Shown: positions 9,660 through 18,119 of the stretch, piece after piece | How the letters are laid out: each line of letters opens with the position of its first letter | Numbering within the stretch: position 1 is the first letter of the stretch | DNA from: Sinorhizobium meliloti 4H41 | GTDB taxonomy: Bacteria; Pseudomonadota; Alphaproteobacteria; Rhizobiales; Rhizobiaceae | Direction: 5' to 3' | Length of the DNA: 64,000 nt | Assembly: GCF_000375585.1 (NCBI RefSeq) | Contig: NZ_AQWP01000009.1 | Coordinates: forward strand, 62,001-126,000 | Notes under the pieces: generated by a model | The model's database searches: none | Seen by the model: the letters and a program-made list of their open reading frames with translations, nothing else | What the model was told of the DNA's origin: nothing | Program-made: the position numbers and the translations under genes

Positions 9660-9693
9660 CGAGCGACGAGAACTCCGTTGCGGATTCAGCCGG

Positions 9694-10149
9694 TCAGTCC
9701 AGACCCTGCGCCGCGTCACCCGGTGCTTCCAACTCCGATTTCGGACTGAAGGTGCCGAGCAGCCAGAGCGAAACCTCGGCTGCCTCGGCAGCCGTCCGAA
9801 ATTCGAAAGCGTTGTCCAGATAGGCGAAATCCGGGAAGTGGACAATCAGCCCGCGCCCACTCTCGGACGTGTTGACCCGCACCTTGCCGGGCTGAATGAC
9901 GTGGCAGACATAATGCGTGCCGTGCGATTGTATGAATCCGGCCTTGCCATCGTGCAGACGCAGGAAGATCGCCGTTCTGTCGACGGTCGAATGCAGCGCC
10001 CGGATCGCTTCGTCCGGGAATGCCCGGCCGAATTCCACGATCGCCGACCCGGCATCAGGATTGTCGGCGTCGCGCTCGGCGCGTGCGTTCATCCGAATAT
10101 AAAACACGCAGACGGCGGCGATCGCCACCAGGAGCAGTAACCAAAGCAT
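9694..10149 (-). CDS. Membrane-anchored protein of unknown function
   Basis: A 151-residue protein with one N-terminal transmembrane helix (MLWLLLLVAIAAVCVFYI, residues 1-18), a charged linker and a soluble domain of about 110 residues. The domain has FGRAFPDEAIRALHST, HDGKAGFIQSHGTHYVCHVI and FPDFAYLDNAFEFRTAAEAAEVSLWL. I do not recognise the family. ATG with AGGGA upstream. It is convergent with trmFO (34 bases apart), and its upstream side abuts the repeat mosaic. Confidence 0.75.
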   Translation of the reverse strand: MLWLLLLVAIAAVCVFYIRMNARAERDADNPDAGSAIVEFGRAFPDEAIRALHSTVDRTAIFLRLHDGKAGFIQSHGTHYVCHVIQPGKVRVNTSESGRGLIVHFPDFAYLDNAFEFRTAAEAAEVSLWLLGTFSPKSELEAPGDAAQGLD

Positions 10150-10302
10150 CGCGTGGGTCCCTTGATCGCGACGGGATTTCGATTGAGAAGGGTCATATCC
10201 CGCGAGACTTGCGCCAGCGTGACGGGCGAGCGCCTAGCGAATGAATCCTCGTCCAAGACGGGCGCTGTAGCACTTTTCGAAGGACTGCAATCTCTCCTCC
10301 TT
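10150..10302. other. Spacer between the membrane protein and the repeat mosaic
   Basis: Holds the ribosome site and presumably the promoter of the minus-strand gene at 10149. No gene or clear promoter is recognised. Confidence 0.4.
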
Positions 10303-10415
10303 CATCCCTGTGCTCATCACGGGGTGAGAGCAGCGCCGCGTCTGCGGCGCGGAGAGAGTTCTTTCAGCCCAAGGACTTGGTCTGGCTGGATTCCTGTGAC
10401 AAGCACAGGAATGAG
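10303..10415. repeat. Palindromic intergenic element, copy 1
   Basis: The left end ATCCCTGTGCTCATCAC is a decayed hairpin. The centre is a GCGCCGC..GCGGCGC palindrome (GCGCCGCGTCTGCGGCGCGG). The next block is CAGCCCAAGGACTTGGTCTG, and the right end is a hairpin ATTCCTGTG-ACAAG-CACAGGAAT. The same order of blocks recurs at 10618, 44016 and 44250. It resembles rhizobial intergenic mosaic elements (RIME class). Confidence 0.8.
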
Positions 10416-10483
10416 GGACCGGGGATGTGCGGCCAATACAACTCCGTTACGAATATGCGAGGGAACGGTCAACCTGTCACGCA

Positions 10484-10600
10484 ATGAAAGGTCACGTCTA
10501 CATTCTCGCGTCCAAACGAAGCGGGACGTGGTATACGGGCGTGACTTGGGGCCCTCCGCGCCGCCTCGCTATCTTCACGGTTTATGAAACGCGCCGAGGA
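10484..10600 (+). pseudogene. GIY-YIG endonuclease gene remnant 1
   Basis: From ATG 10484 the translation is MKGHVYILASKRSGTWYTGVT followed by GPPRRLAIFTVYETRR. It matches the start of the small GIY-YIG nuclease family, where VYIL and YTGVT are the two hallmark strands. The next part runs straight into palindromic element copy 2, so only about 38 of roughly 95-100 residues remain. The open frame from 10427 to 10714 is therefore a chimera, not an intact gene. Confidence 0.75.
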
Positions 10601-10617
10601 GCGCGCCCTCTCCACCT

Positions 10618-10730
10618 CATCCCTGTGCTCGTCACAGGGATCCAGCAGCGCCGCGTCTGCGGCGCGGGAAGCGTTCTTTCAGCCCAAGGACTTGGGCTGA
10701 CTGGATTCCTGTGACAAGCACAGGAATGAG
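10618..10730. repeat. Palindromic intergenic element, copy 2
   Basis: Full element. The left hairpin is ATCCCTGTG-CTCGT-CACAGGGAT, the GCGCCGCGTCTGCGGCGC centre is present, and AGCCCAAGGACTTGGGCT forms a further palindrome. The right hairpin is ATTCCTGTG-ACAAG-CACAGGAAT. It directly follows GIY-YIG remnant 1. Confidence 0.85.
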
Positions 10731-10752
10731 GGCCGGGGATGTGCGGCTACTA

Positions 10753-10838
10753 CATCGAAGCGAAACGGGACGCTGCATACGGGCGTGACCCGGGACCGTC
10801 CGCGCCGCCTCGCTATCTTCACGGTTTATGAAACGCGC
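10753..10838 (+). pseudogene. GIY-YIG endonuclease gene remnant 2
   Basis: Reads SKRNGTLHTGVTRDRPRRLA then IFTVYETR without a start codon. It is the same stretch as remnant 1 but closer to the family consensus (NGTLYTGVT). It lies between palindromic elements 2 and 3. Confidence 0.7.
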
Positions 10839-10860
10839 CTAGGGACCGCACCCTCTCCAC

Positions 10861-10890
10861 CCTCATCCTGTGCTCGTCACAGGGATGAGG
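10861..10890. repeat. Palindromic element, partial copy 3
   Basis: Only the left hairpin of the element is left: CCTCATCC...TGTG-CTCGT-CACAGGGATGAGG. It sits 40 bases from the end of the minus-strand gene at 10931 and could act as its terminator-like hairpin. Confidence 0.7.
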
Positions 10891-10930
10891 CGATCAACAA
10901 GCGGCGGCGGGTATCTCAGCGGGCCTTCGT

Positions 10931-11773
10931 CTAAAACTGCCGGCGCCGGCTCGCCCGCCACATCCGCCATTGCCGCTGCCATTGCGGCGGCCGCAGTGGC
11001 TGACGGAGGATTCGTACTCCGGCGGCCTCCGCGCGATCGAACACCGGTTCGGCCAGGGCCACGGGAAGGAAAGCGGAGAAATTCCGGGCGGAGATCGCGC
11101 CTGCACTTTCACGTGCCTTGGCGAGATGATCGCGACCGAGGCCGCAGAAGGCGCGAACGGCCCTTTCGATCGCACTCTCGTCGGTTCCGGCAAGAAGCGT
11201 TTCCCGGTCGAGGCCCGTTGCGCTCAAAAGCTCGGCAGGAAGATAGACCTGGCCACGCCCGGTATGAACCGGCAGAAGCAGCAGGAGACCGGCGACCGTC
11301 TGAGCAACCCCGGCATGACCGGCTGCGTCTGATGATTTCGCAGCATTTTCGGGGTCCAGGATGAGAGATGAAAGCTGAATGAGCGCCGATGCGGTTTCAC
11401 CGGCATAGCCCTCCAGCGCCGCCCTGTCCTGCATCGGGTCGTCGTAAAGATCGAAAATGCGTGCATCGATCATGTCCTGCAGAACGCGGACAGGAAGGTG
11501 ATGCTCGCGGATGCAACGCAGGAGCGCTTCGGCCAGCGGATGCCCCGCGCCGTCCGACTGCTGGTTTTCGAGAATGTCACGCCACCACTGCAGCCGGATC
11601 TCGCCGGGGAGCGGCTCCTTGACCGTGTCGCGGACACGGGCGATCTCCGCGTAAAAGGCATAGAGCGCCGCGAGCGAGTGGCGCTTCTCTGCAGGAGAAA
11701 GCAGACAGGCCAGGTAGCGATCGCGGTCGGTGTCCCGCAAGGTTGCGAGAATCTGATCATCGGACTGTTGCAC
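10931..11773 (-). CDS. Squalene/phytoene synthase-fold protein, NDUFAF6-like
   Basis: A 280-residue protein of the squalene/phytoene synthase family: the N-terminus has R..D.DRYLACLLSP..KR, ALYAFYAEIARVRD and GEIRLQWWRD, followed by DMIDAR..DLYDDPM. Both Asp-rich prenyl-diphosphate motifs are reduced, as in human complex I assembly factor NDUFAF6. It is not linked to hopanoid or carotenoid genes but to an NDUFAF3-like gene and secDF. An assembly role is therefore more likely than terpenoid synthesis (inference). GTG start at 11773. The basic C-terminus (RQWRMWRASRRRQF) is unusual. Confidence 0.85.
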   Translation of the reverse strand: MQQSDDQILATLRDTDRDRYLACLLSPAEKRHSLAALYAFYAEIARVRDTVKEPLPGEIRLQWWRDILENQQSDGAGHPLAEALLRCIREHHLPVRVLQDMIDARIFDLYDDPMQDRAALEGYAGETASALIQLSSLILDPENAAKSSDAAGHAGVAQTVAGLLLLLPVHTGRGQVYLPAELLSATGLDRETLLAGTDESAIERAVRAFCGLGRDHLAKARESAGAISARNFSAFLPVALAEPVFDRAEAAGVRILRQPLRPPQWQRQWRMWRASRRRQF

Positions 11774-11794
11774 GCAGGGTTTCCTTCGAACGCC

Positions 11795-12187
11795 TCACAC
11801 CGCGATCAATGCCGCGGCGACGGCCCGCGATTCCGCCAGCATCACGTTATAGGTCCGCACCGCCGCCCCCGTGCTCATCGGATCGGACGAGATGTTGGCG
11901 GCCCTGAGCGCCTCCTTCAGGTCTCCCGGCAAAGGGCGGATTTCCCGGCCGGTGCCGACGAGCAGCACCTCGACGTCACGCGCCTCATCGAAGATGCGCT
12001 GGAATTTCGCGACCGCGAGCACGTCGCCTTCGACAACGTCCCAGGCGTAGATGCCGGAAGGCAACATCAGAACCGACCCGCGATGCGACATGTCGGCGAA
12101 GCGGAAGCCGCCATTGCCGTAGGCGTCGACAGGCGCGCGTCCCGGAAAGTGCGCTTCGCGCATTTCGATCCCTTTTGCCATGGTCAC
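11795..12187 (-). CDS. Mth938-domain protein, NDUFAF3-like
   Basis: A 130-residue Mth938/DUF498 protein: AYGNGGFRFADMSHRGSVLM, then EVLLVGTGREIRPLP and the C-terminal MSTGAAVRTYNVMLAESR. Human NDUFAF3, a complex I assembly factor, belongs to this family. Its GTG start overlaps the secDF TGA by four bases (GTGA), indicating coupling; an ATG at 12181 is the alternative. The next gene downstream is NDUFAF6-like, so two assembly-factor homologues follow secDF directly. Confidence 0.88.
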   Translation of the reverse strand: MTMAKGIEMREAHFPGRAPVDAYGNGGFRFADMSHRGSVLMLPSGIYAWDVVEGDVLAVAKFQRIFDEARDVEVLLVGTGREIRPLPGDLKEALRAANISSDPMSTGAAVRTYNVMLAESRAVAAALIAV

Positions 12188-14760
12188 ACCGCACCCTTTG
12201 CTTCCGTCTCCGACGAGGCATCCCGGTCCGCCGGATCCTCCGTGCCTCCAAGACGATTGTTTCGGCGATTGAAGAGGATGAGCAGCGGTCCCGCGACATA
12301 GATCGAGGACACGGTGCCCACAAGCACACCGAATATGAGTGTCGCGCTGAAGGACTGGACGAGACCACTGCCTCCGAACAGATACAGCGCAACGAGAGCA
12401 AGGAGCGTCGTCAAGGCGGTCAGGACGGTCCGCGACAGGGTCTGGTTGATCGACGTGTCGATCAGGACGGAAAGCGGCATCCTTCGATAGCGCACCAGAT
12501 TCTCCCGGACTCGATCATAAATCACCATGGTGTCGCTCAGCGAGTAGCATACGATCGTCAGCAGCGCTGCGATGCTGGCGAGATTGAATTCGATGCCCGT
12601 CACGACGAGGAACCCGAGCGTCAGCAGGACATCATGCAAGGTCGCGACAATGGCTCCGACGGCAAATCGCCGGCCGAAGCGAAGCCACACGTAAAGCAGC
12701 ACGGCCAGCACGGCTGCGGCAACGGCGAGCGACCCTGCCCTCGTCAACTCGCCGGAAACCCCGGGGCCAACCACCTCGACACGCCGGAAGACATACTGAT
12801 CCTCGAGTTCGGAGCGAACCAGCCCGACGGCCGTCTGCTCGGCATTGTCGCCGGCTTCCTGCGACGGGATACGGACGAGAACGTCTCGCGCCGATCCAAG
12901 TTCCTCGACTTGAACGTCTCCGAGGTTCAATTCATCGAGACGGGCACGGATGTCGGCACCATCGGCGACGCCGGTCCGTGCCCTCAATTCGATGACGGAG
13001 CCGCCCCTGAAATCTGCTCCCATGTTGAGCCCGAGGCTCGTCAGGAGAACCAGCGAAGCGAGCGACAATGCTGTCATCAGAATGAAGACCGGATTGCGGA
13101 TCGCCATGAAACGGAAGTCCGCCCGACTGAAAAATCCCGTCCGGATGCCGCGCGGCAGACGCCGCGGCAGGCGGCGGCGATACCACCCGCGAATGAGGCG
13201 GCGTGTCAGGCTGTGCGCCGTCAGAATGGTGGTGACGCTGCCGATGGCAAGCGTAACCGCAAAACCCCGAATAGCGCCCGACCCGAGATAGAGGAGGATT
13301 ACGCCCGCGATGAATATCGTCAGATTCGCATCGACGATGCTCCTCAAGACGCGCTCGAATCCGTCGTCCAGCGCCCTTCGCAAGGGTTTACCGCTGGTAC
13401 GCGCTTCTTCCCTCAGCCGCTCATAGATGAGAACGTTCGAGTCGACCGCAATTCCGATCGTGAGGATGATCCCGGCAATTCCGGGCAATGTCAGCGTGGC
13501 GCCGGTGACGGACAGGACCGCGATGATCAGCACGACGTTGACGATGACGGCAATGACGGCGACGACACCGAAGAAGCCGTAGAAGCCAATCATACAGGCG
13601 GCGACGGCAATGGCCGCGATCAGGCCCGCCGTGAGGCCGTTTGCCACCGCGTCGGCGCCGTCCTCGGGACCGACGGTACGCTCTTCGATGACGGTCAGCG
13701 AAACGGGAAGCGGGCCGGCACGCATCAGGGCGGCAAGGTCGTTCGCCCCGTCCTCCGAGAGATTTCCGGCAATCCGGACGCTATCACCGGAAAGCGCGCC
13801 GTCTAGAACGGACGTCGAGATAACCTGCCCGTCGAGCACGATCGCGAACTGCTTCCGTGGATCCGACTGCAGGACCGGCGCGATCCGTGCGGCGGCCCCG
13901 GCAGTAATCCTTGCATTGACGACAGGTTCGCTCGTTGCCGGATCGAAGCCCGGCTGCGCCTCGACGAAGTCCGGTGCCGCAGCAAAGGCATGTCTCTCGA
14001 CCAGGTAGGGTATTGGTGGATCGTCCAGCGAATAGAGGACCTCGGACCCCGCAGGCGGCCTCGTATCCACGGCCTGTTGTGCCGGCATCGAGGAATCCAG
14101 CCACTTCAGGGCGACATCTCCTCGCTGCCCGAGGAGATCCTTCAATCTTTGCGGCTCGTCCAGACCGGGGACCTGCACGCTCAGCCGGTCACCGCCGCGA
14201 CGCTCTATGATCGGCACGACCGCGATGACTTCGCCGACCCGCCGGCGCACGACCTCGATGGACTGGGCGACGGCATCTGAGACCCTGAGATCTATGCCCT
14301 CGTCCGTCAGGCGAAGCCGAAGCGTGTCGCTGGTCGCGCTTCCCTCATAGACCAGTTCCTGTATGGAACTCCCGAAAAATCCGCCCTTTCGAACGGGGGC
14401 GACCAACGCCTTCAGCGCGTCGCGTGCCGCTGGTGCTTTCGTTGCATCGCGGAGACGAAACTGCAGGCTCTGCCCGCTTCCTGACAGCCCCGTATAGCGG
14501 ATATCCGCCTGTCTCAGGGCATCGGCGATCGTGTCGATGGTCGATTGCAGGCGTTCCGCGACGATGTCTTCGCGGCTGACCTTCAGGACGATATGGGAAC
14601 CGCCCCTGAGATCGAGCCCGAGCGGCACCTGCCGATGCGGCAGCCAGGTCGGCCAGTCGGCAAGCTGCTCTCTGGAAAGGAGATTCGGCAGTGCGAAGGC
14701 GAGGCCCGCAAGAACGACCAGCCAGATGAGAATGTTCTTGAACGGCGACAACCTGGGCAT
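12184..14760 (-). CDS. secDF: Protein translocase subunit SecDF (fused SecD and SecF)
   Basis: Uses the proton gradient to help pull proteins through SecYEG. At 858 residues, SecD and SecF are one chain. The first TM helix is LIWLVVLAGLAFALP. The SecD motif VPLGLDLRGGSHIVLKV is followed by a P1 periplasmic domain and the first group of TM helices. The SecF half carries FRGGSVIELR and the final TM bundle (YSLSDTMVIYDRVREN). It lies 164 bases after yajC, in the usual order yajC-secD(F). Confidence 0.97.
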   Translation of the reverse strand: MPRLSPFKNILIWLVVLAGLAFALPNLLSREQLADWPTWLPHRQVPLGLDLRGGSHIVLKVSREDIVAERLQSTIDTIADALRQADIRYTGLSGSGQSLQFRLRDATKAPAARDALKALVAPVRKGGFFGSSIQELVYEGSATSDTLRLRLTDEGIDLRVSDAVAQSIEVVRRRVGEVIAVVPIIERRGGDRLSVQVPGLDEPQRLKDLLGQRGDVALKWLDSSMPAQQAVDTRPPAGSEVLYSLDDPPIPYLVERHAFAAAPDFVEAQPGFDPATSEPVVNARITAGAAARIAPVLQSDPRKQFAIVLDGQVISTSVLDGALSGDSVRIAGNLSEDGANDLAALMRAGPLPVSLTVIEERTVGPEDGADAVANGLTAGLIAAIAVAACMIGFYGFFGVVAVIAVIVNVVLIIAVLSVTGATLTLPGIAGIILTIGIAVDSNVLIYERLREEARTSGKPLRRALDDGFERVLRSIVDANLTIFIAGVILLYLGSGAIRGFAVTLAIGSVTTILTAHSLTRRLIRGWYRRRLPRRLPRGIRTGFFSRADFRFMAIRNPVFILMTALSLASLVLLTSLGLNMGADFRGGSVIELRARTGVADGADIRARLDELNLGDVQVEELGSARDVLVRIPSQEAGDNAEQTAVGLVRSELEDQYVFRRVEVVGPGVSGELTRAGSLAVAAAVLAVLLYVWLRFGRRFAVGAIVATLHDVLLTLGFLVVTGIEFNLASIAALLTIVCYSLSDTMVIYDRVRENLVRYRRMPLSVLIDTSINQTLSRTVLTALTTLLALVALYLFGGSGLVQSFSATLIFGVLVGTVSSIYVAGPLLILFNRRNNRLGGTEDPADRDASSETEAKGAV

Positions 14761-14924
14761 ATTTCGAAATGCTCCAACCGCCGGTCTCTGCCGGTCGCGG
14801 CCCTTGCCCTAACCACGGTGATTTTGACCTCGCGTCGGACCAAAATCAAACCGTGATCGATGCCGATAGCAAGCGCGGTATGCGGGCAAAGCCGCGCACG
14901 CTTCTTCACGTTCCCCCGCCGGAG

Positions 14925-15257
14925 TTATTCCTTGACGGGCTCGCCCTTCACGCGAACTTCGGATACGCCGCTGCGCACAACGCGGACTTTGGTGCCCTCG
15001 GCGATCTCCACCTCGAGCTCCGTATCGTCGACGACCTTGGTCACCTTGCCGACGATGCCGCCGCCGGTGACGACCTGGTCGCCGCGCCGGATGTTCTTCA
15101 GGAGCTCTTCGCGGCGCTTCATCTGCGCCCGCTGCGGTCGGATGATCAGGAAATACATCACCACGAAAATCAGCAGGAATGGCAGGATGGACATCAGAAT
15201 ATCGGCGCCGCCGCCCCCAGGGGCCGCCGTCTGCGCGAAAGCTTCGGTAATAAACAT
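14925..15257 (-). CDS. yajC: Sec translocon accessory protein YajC
   Basis: A 110-residue protein with one TM helix (about residues 22-40, ILPFLLIFVVMYFLIIRPQ). The family signature IRPQRAQMKRREELLKNI and GDQVVTGGGIVGKV follow. It forms the SecDF-YajC complex. It leads the secDF cluster, with ATG at 15257 and GGAG upstream. Confidence 0.95.
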   Translation of the reverse strand: MFITEAFAQTAAPGGGGADILMSILPFLLIFVVMYFLIIRPQRAQMKRREELLKNIRRGDQVVTGGGIVGKVTKVVDDTELEVEIAEGTKVRVVRSGVSEVRVKGEPVKE

Positions 15258-15597
15258 CGATCACTCCTTGAGTTCAAATTGCGCGCTTGCCCCCGCGGCA
15301 AACCTGCCGGAATATAGGCAAGCCGTCCCGTAACGCAAATCGTCGGTACACTTCCCCGTTTCTCCTGCCTCTGGCACAAATTCCGCAGCAGGAGAACCCC
15401 CTGGTTGCAGGCTGCCGGTCTTTTCCAGCGCAAACCGCCGTGCTACCGAGAAAAACGCCGCCGGCGGCAGCTTCAACGGATTCGACCGGAGGATGAACGT
15501 CGCGGCGATTCAAGGATTTGGGTTAAGCCGGCGCACGCCCGTTATCGCGCGGGTCGGCCGCCCATGTTCGAAATCCAGCCTGCCGGAGATAGATGAA
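15258..15597. other. Divergent intergenic region yajC / DUF815 gene
   Basis: 340 bases that must hold promoters for both directions. The GGAGAT at 15585-15590 is the ribosome site for the plus-strand gene. No tRNA, sRNA or clear -35/-10 pair was recognised. Confidence 0.4.
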
Positions 15598-16473
15598 ATG
15601 CCCGAAAGCAAGATCGACGTCCTGCTCAACGAAATACAGAAGCTTTCGGCCGCGATGGAGCGCATCGCCGGACCGGCATATGCCGTCAACGACTGGCATG
15701 AGGCGGAGTGTTTCGTCTGGGCACCGGCCACACGCCACCTGCAGCCCGTCCCGAACCCGAATCGCATCGATCTCACGCTCATTACCGGCGTCGACCACGT
15801 CCGCGACATTCTCTTCGACAACACGCTTCGCTTCGCTGACGGCTATCCGGCAAATAACGTGCTCCTCTGGGGCGCCCGCGGGATGGGCAAATCGTCGCTG
15901 GTCAAGGCCGTTCACGCAAAGGTCGCCCAGGACACCGGAAGCGCACTCAAGCTCGTCGAAGTCCACAGGGAGGATATCGCCACCCTGCCCGTGCTGATGG
16001 AAATCCTGAAGGCGGCGCCGATGCCCGTGATCGTCTTCTGCGACGATCTCTCCTTCGACCACGACGATACCTCCTACAAGTCGCTGAAGGCGGTGCTCGA
16101 CGGAGGCGTCGAGGGGCGGCCGGCAAACGTTCTGCTCTATGCGACGTCCAACCGCAGACACCTGCTTCCCCGCAACATGATGGAAAACGAGCAATCCACC
16201 GCCATAAACCCCTCGGAAGCCGTCGAGGAAAAGGTGTCGCTGTCCGACCGCTTCGGGCTTTGGCTCGGTTTCTACAAATGCAGCCAGGACGACTATCTGG
16301 CGATGGTCGACGGATATGCGCAGTACTTCAAATTGCCTCTCGAGCCGGAAGCGCTGCATGCCGAGGCTCTTGAATGGGCGACGACGCGAGGGTCGAGGTC
16401 CGGCCGCGTCGCCTGGCAATTCATCCAGGACCTGGCCGGTCGCCTGCGCAGAAAGCTCGACGCTCCTGCGTAA
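15598..16473 (+). CDS. DUF815 AAA-type ATPase
   Basis: A 291-residue ATP-binding protein of the DUF815 (YifB-unrelated AAA) family. Walker A is GARGMGKSS at residues 92-100 and Walker B is VIVFCDDLSF near 144-153. ATSNRRHLLPR is sensor-1-like, and the arginine-rich C-terminus is RSGRVAWQFIQDLAGRLRRK. The family is widespread but its cellular role is not established. The frame is open from 15493, but ATG 15598 has GGAGAT seven bases upstream and matches family starts. Confidence 0.85.
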   Translation: MPESKIDVLLNEIQKLSAAMERIAGPAYAVNDWHEAECFVWAPATRHLQPVPNPNRIDLTLITGVDHVRDILFDNTLRFADGYPANNVLLWGARGMGKSSLVKAVHAKVAQDTGSALKLVEVHREDIATLPVLMEILKAAPMPVIVFCDDLSFDHDDTSYKSLKAVLDGGVEGRPANVLLYATSNRRHLLPRNMMENEQSTAINPSEAVEEKVSLSDRFGLWLGFYKCSQDDYLAMVDGYAQYFKLPLEPEALHAEALEWATTRGSRSGRVAWQFIQDLAGRLRRKLDAPA

Positions 16474-16502
16474 TCGCACTTGCCGTCTGCCGGCGTGATC
16501 GC

Positions 16503-16540
16503 GAAAGCGCCGCGCGTCTTGCCAGACACGCGGCGCTTTC
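16503..16540. terminator. Bidirectional terminator-like hairpin
   Basis: GAAAGCGCCGCG / CGCGGCGCTTTC arms (16503-16514, 16529-16540), with GTCT/AGAC pairing inside, between two convergent genes. Three-base A and T flanks rather than long runs. Confidence 0.65.
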
Positions 16541-16577
16541 GGTTTGCGCATAAGCCGGAAGCGACCGGTGCCACGGC

Positions 16578-18119
16578 TTATTCCAGATAGGTCGCAGGGT
16601 TGACCGGCGTCGCATTCTTGCGCACCTCGAAGTGAACTTGTGGCCGGGTCGCTCTGCCTGTCATGCCGGAGGATGCGAGCGTCTGGCCGCGCTGGACTTT
16701 CTGACCGCGTTGAACCTTGAGTTCGGCAGCGTTGCCGTAAACCGTCACCGTACCGTCGTCGTGGCGCACCAGAACGGCATTGCCGAGTTCTTTCAGGCTG
16801 CTGCCGGAGTAGATCACGACGCCGTTCTCGGCTGCCTTGATGGGCGTCCCCTCCGGCACCGAAATGTTGATGCCATCGTTTCGGTTGCCGTCGACATTGG
16901 CGCCATAGGCCGCGACGACCGCGCCACGGACAGGCCAACGGTACTTTCCGATGCCGGTCGATTTCGGAAGATCCTCGTCACCATCCGACCGGATGGCGAC
17001 CTCCGAAACGCTTTCCTTGGCGGCAGGCGCCTTGGATTCGGTCAGCTTGCCCTGCTCGGTCGAAGCCGCCTGGGCCTCGTTCTTCTTGGCCGAAACAGAA
17101 GCCGTGACCACCGCATCGGTCGCCGGCGTTTTCGCCGAAGCGCTCGGGATGTTGAGTTTCTGCCCGATGCGGATGGCTTCTGTCGTAAGCCCGTTCGCCT
17201 GTTTCAGGGCAGCGACCGAAACGCCGTTCGCCTTGGCGATACGGTTGAGCGAGTCGCCCGGCTTGACCGTATAGGCACCATCTCCACCGCCCTCGCCGGC
17301 GCTGTTGAGCTTGCCCGCCGCGACATCGCTGCGGCTTTCGCTCTTTTCACGCGATTGGGATTGGCCGGGGAGGATCGCCACCTCGCGCTGGTCGGTCGGC
17401 AGCGGAGACGGACGCTTCTTGCCGCCCTCCACGTCGGCGATCGAACCCGATGCGGCCGCCTTTGCGGCGCTGCCTGCAGTACCGAACGCCGGAATGACGA
17501 GCCGCTGACCCGGCTCTACCTGGCTTGCCGATTTCAAGCCATTCGCCTTCAGTATCTCCTTCTCGGGGACGCCGAAGCGTCTGGAGAGAACGGCAACCGT
17601 GTCGCCTTGACGGACCATGATGGTCGGCGCGTTGGAGGCGCTCCAGCCACCCTTGCTGGGAATATCCTTGGCAGCCCCCGCCAGCGGCTCCGCCTTCGGG
17701 AGGGCAGCAGCCTGCGACGCGAGGGAGGCGGTCTGAACCTGCGGCTGCCGAGATGCGGAGGATGGTTCATCGAGGCTCGTTCGCTGAACGCTCATCGGCG
17801 TCGATGCGACACGGGCGCTGGATACCGGCGAGGCCGCCGCCGTGTTGTAGCCTCCGTTGCCGCCGCCGGAAGGATAGGATTGACCGAGCGCTGCGTTGTT
17901 CCCGTAGGAGGGCGCCGCACCGCCGCTCGCGACATCGCCTCTCGGTACCGTACTCGAGCCCTGCGGGATCGCACCCGTCATTATGTCGTCGGACCGCGAA
18001 AAGAGCCCGCCGAAGCGGCTGGCGTCAGAACTGCAACCGGTCGCTACACCCGCAAGCAGGATCGCCGCACAGAGACGGATCATGGACTTGCCTGCCTGGG
18101 GAGATACAAATTTACGCAT
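16578..18119 (-). CDS. nlpD: LysM / degenerate LytM (M23) lipoprotein, NlpD-like
   Basis: Predicted envelope lipoprotein of 513 residues. The lipobox LAGVATGC has Cys29. LysM domains lie at about 167-210 and 283-325, and a C-terminal M23/LytM domain at about 394-513. The zinc ligands are altered: N414 and N418 where HxxxD is expected, N463 in YGN for YGH, and Q494-V-H496 for HxH. It is thus probably not a peptidase but an amidase activator, as known for NlpD/EnvC. The order serS-surE-pcm-(unknown)-nlpD echoes the surE-pcm-nlpD order of gammaproteobacteria. A second start (ATG 18083) is possible. Confidence 0.85.
   Translation of the reverse strand: MRKFVSPQAGKSMIRLCAAILLAGVATGCSSDASRFGGLFSRSDDIMTGAIPQGSSTVPRGDVASGGAAPSYGNNAALGQSYPSGGGNGGYNTAAASPVSSARVASTPMSVQRTSLDEPSSASRQPQVQTASLASQAAALPKAEPLAGAAKDIPSKGGWSASNAPTIMVRQGDTVAVLSRRFGVPEKEILKANGLKSASQVEPGQRLVIPAFGTAGSAAKAAASGSIADVEGGKKRPSPLPTDQREVAILPGQSQSREKSESRSDVAAGKLNSAGEGGGDGAYTVKPGDSLNRIAKANGVSVAALKQANGLTTEAIRIGQKLNIPSASAKTPATDAVVTASVSAKKNEAQAASTEQGKLTESKAPAAKESVSEVAIRSDGDEDLPKSTGIGKYRWPVRGAVVAAYGANVDGNRNDGINISVPEGTPIKAAENGVVIYSGSSLKELGNAVLVRHDDGTVTVYGNAAELKVQRGQKVQRGQTLASSGMTGRATRPQVHFEVRKNATPVNPATYLE

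Noticed and set aside
10427..10714. 95-residue open frame as an intact GIY-YIG gene
   Set aside because: Only about 38 residues match the family; the remainder translates a palindromic repeat (LIPVLVTGIQQRRVCGAG), a phrase that also appears in frames over the other copies.
10303..10890. CRISPR array
   Set aside because: Repeats are over 100 bases long with internal hairpins and coding fragments between them; no regular short repeat/spacer pattern.
10931..11773. Hopanoid or carotenoid synthase
   Set aside because: The squalene/phytoene synthase fold is clear, but the Asp-rich motifs are weak and the neighbours are secDF and an NDUFAF3-like gene.
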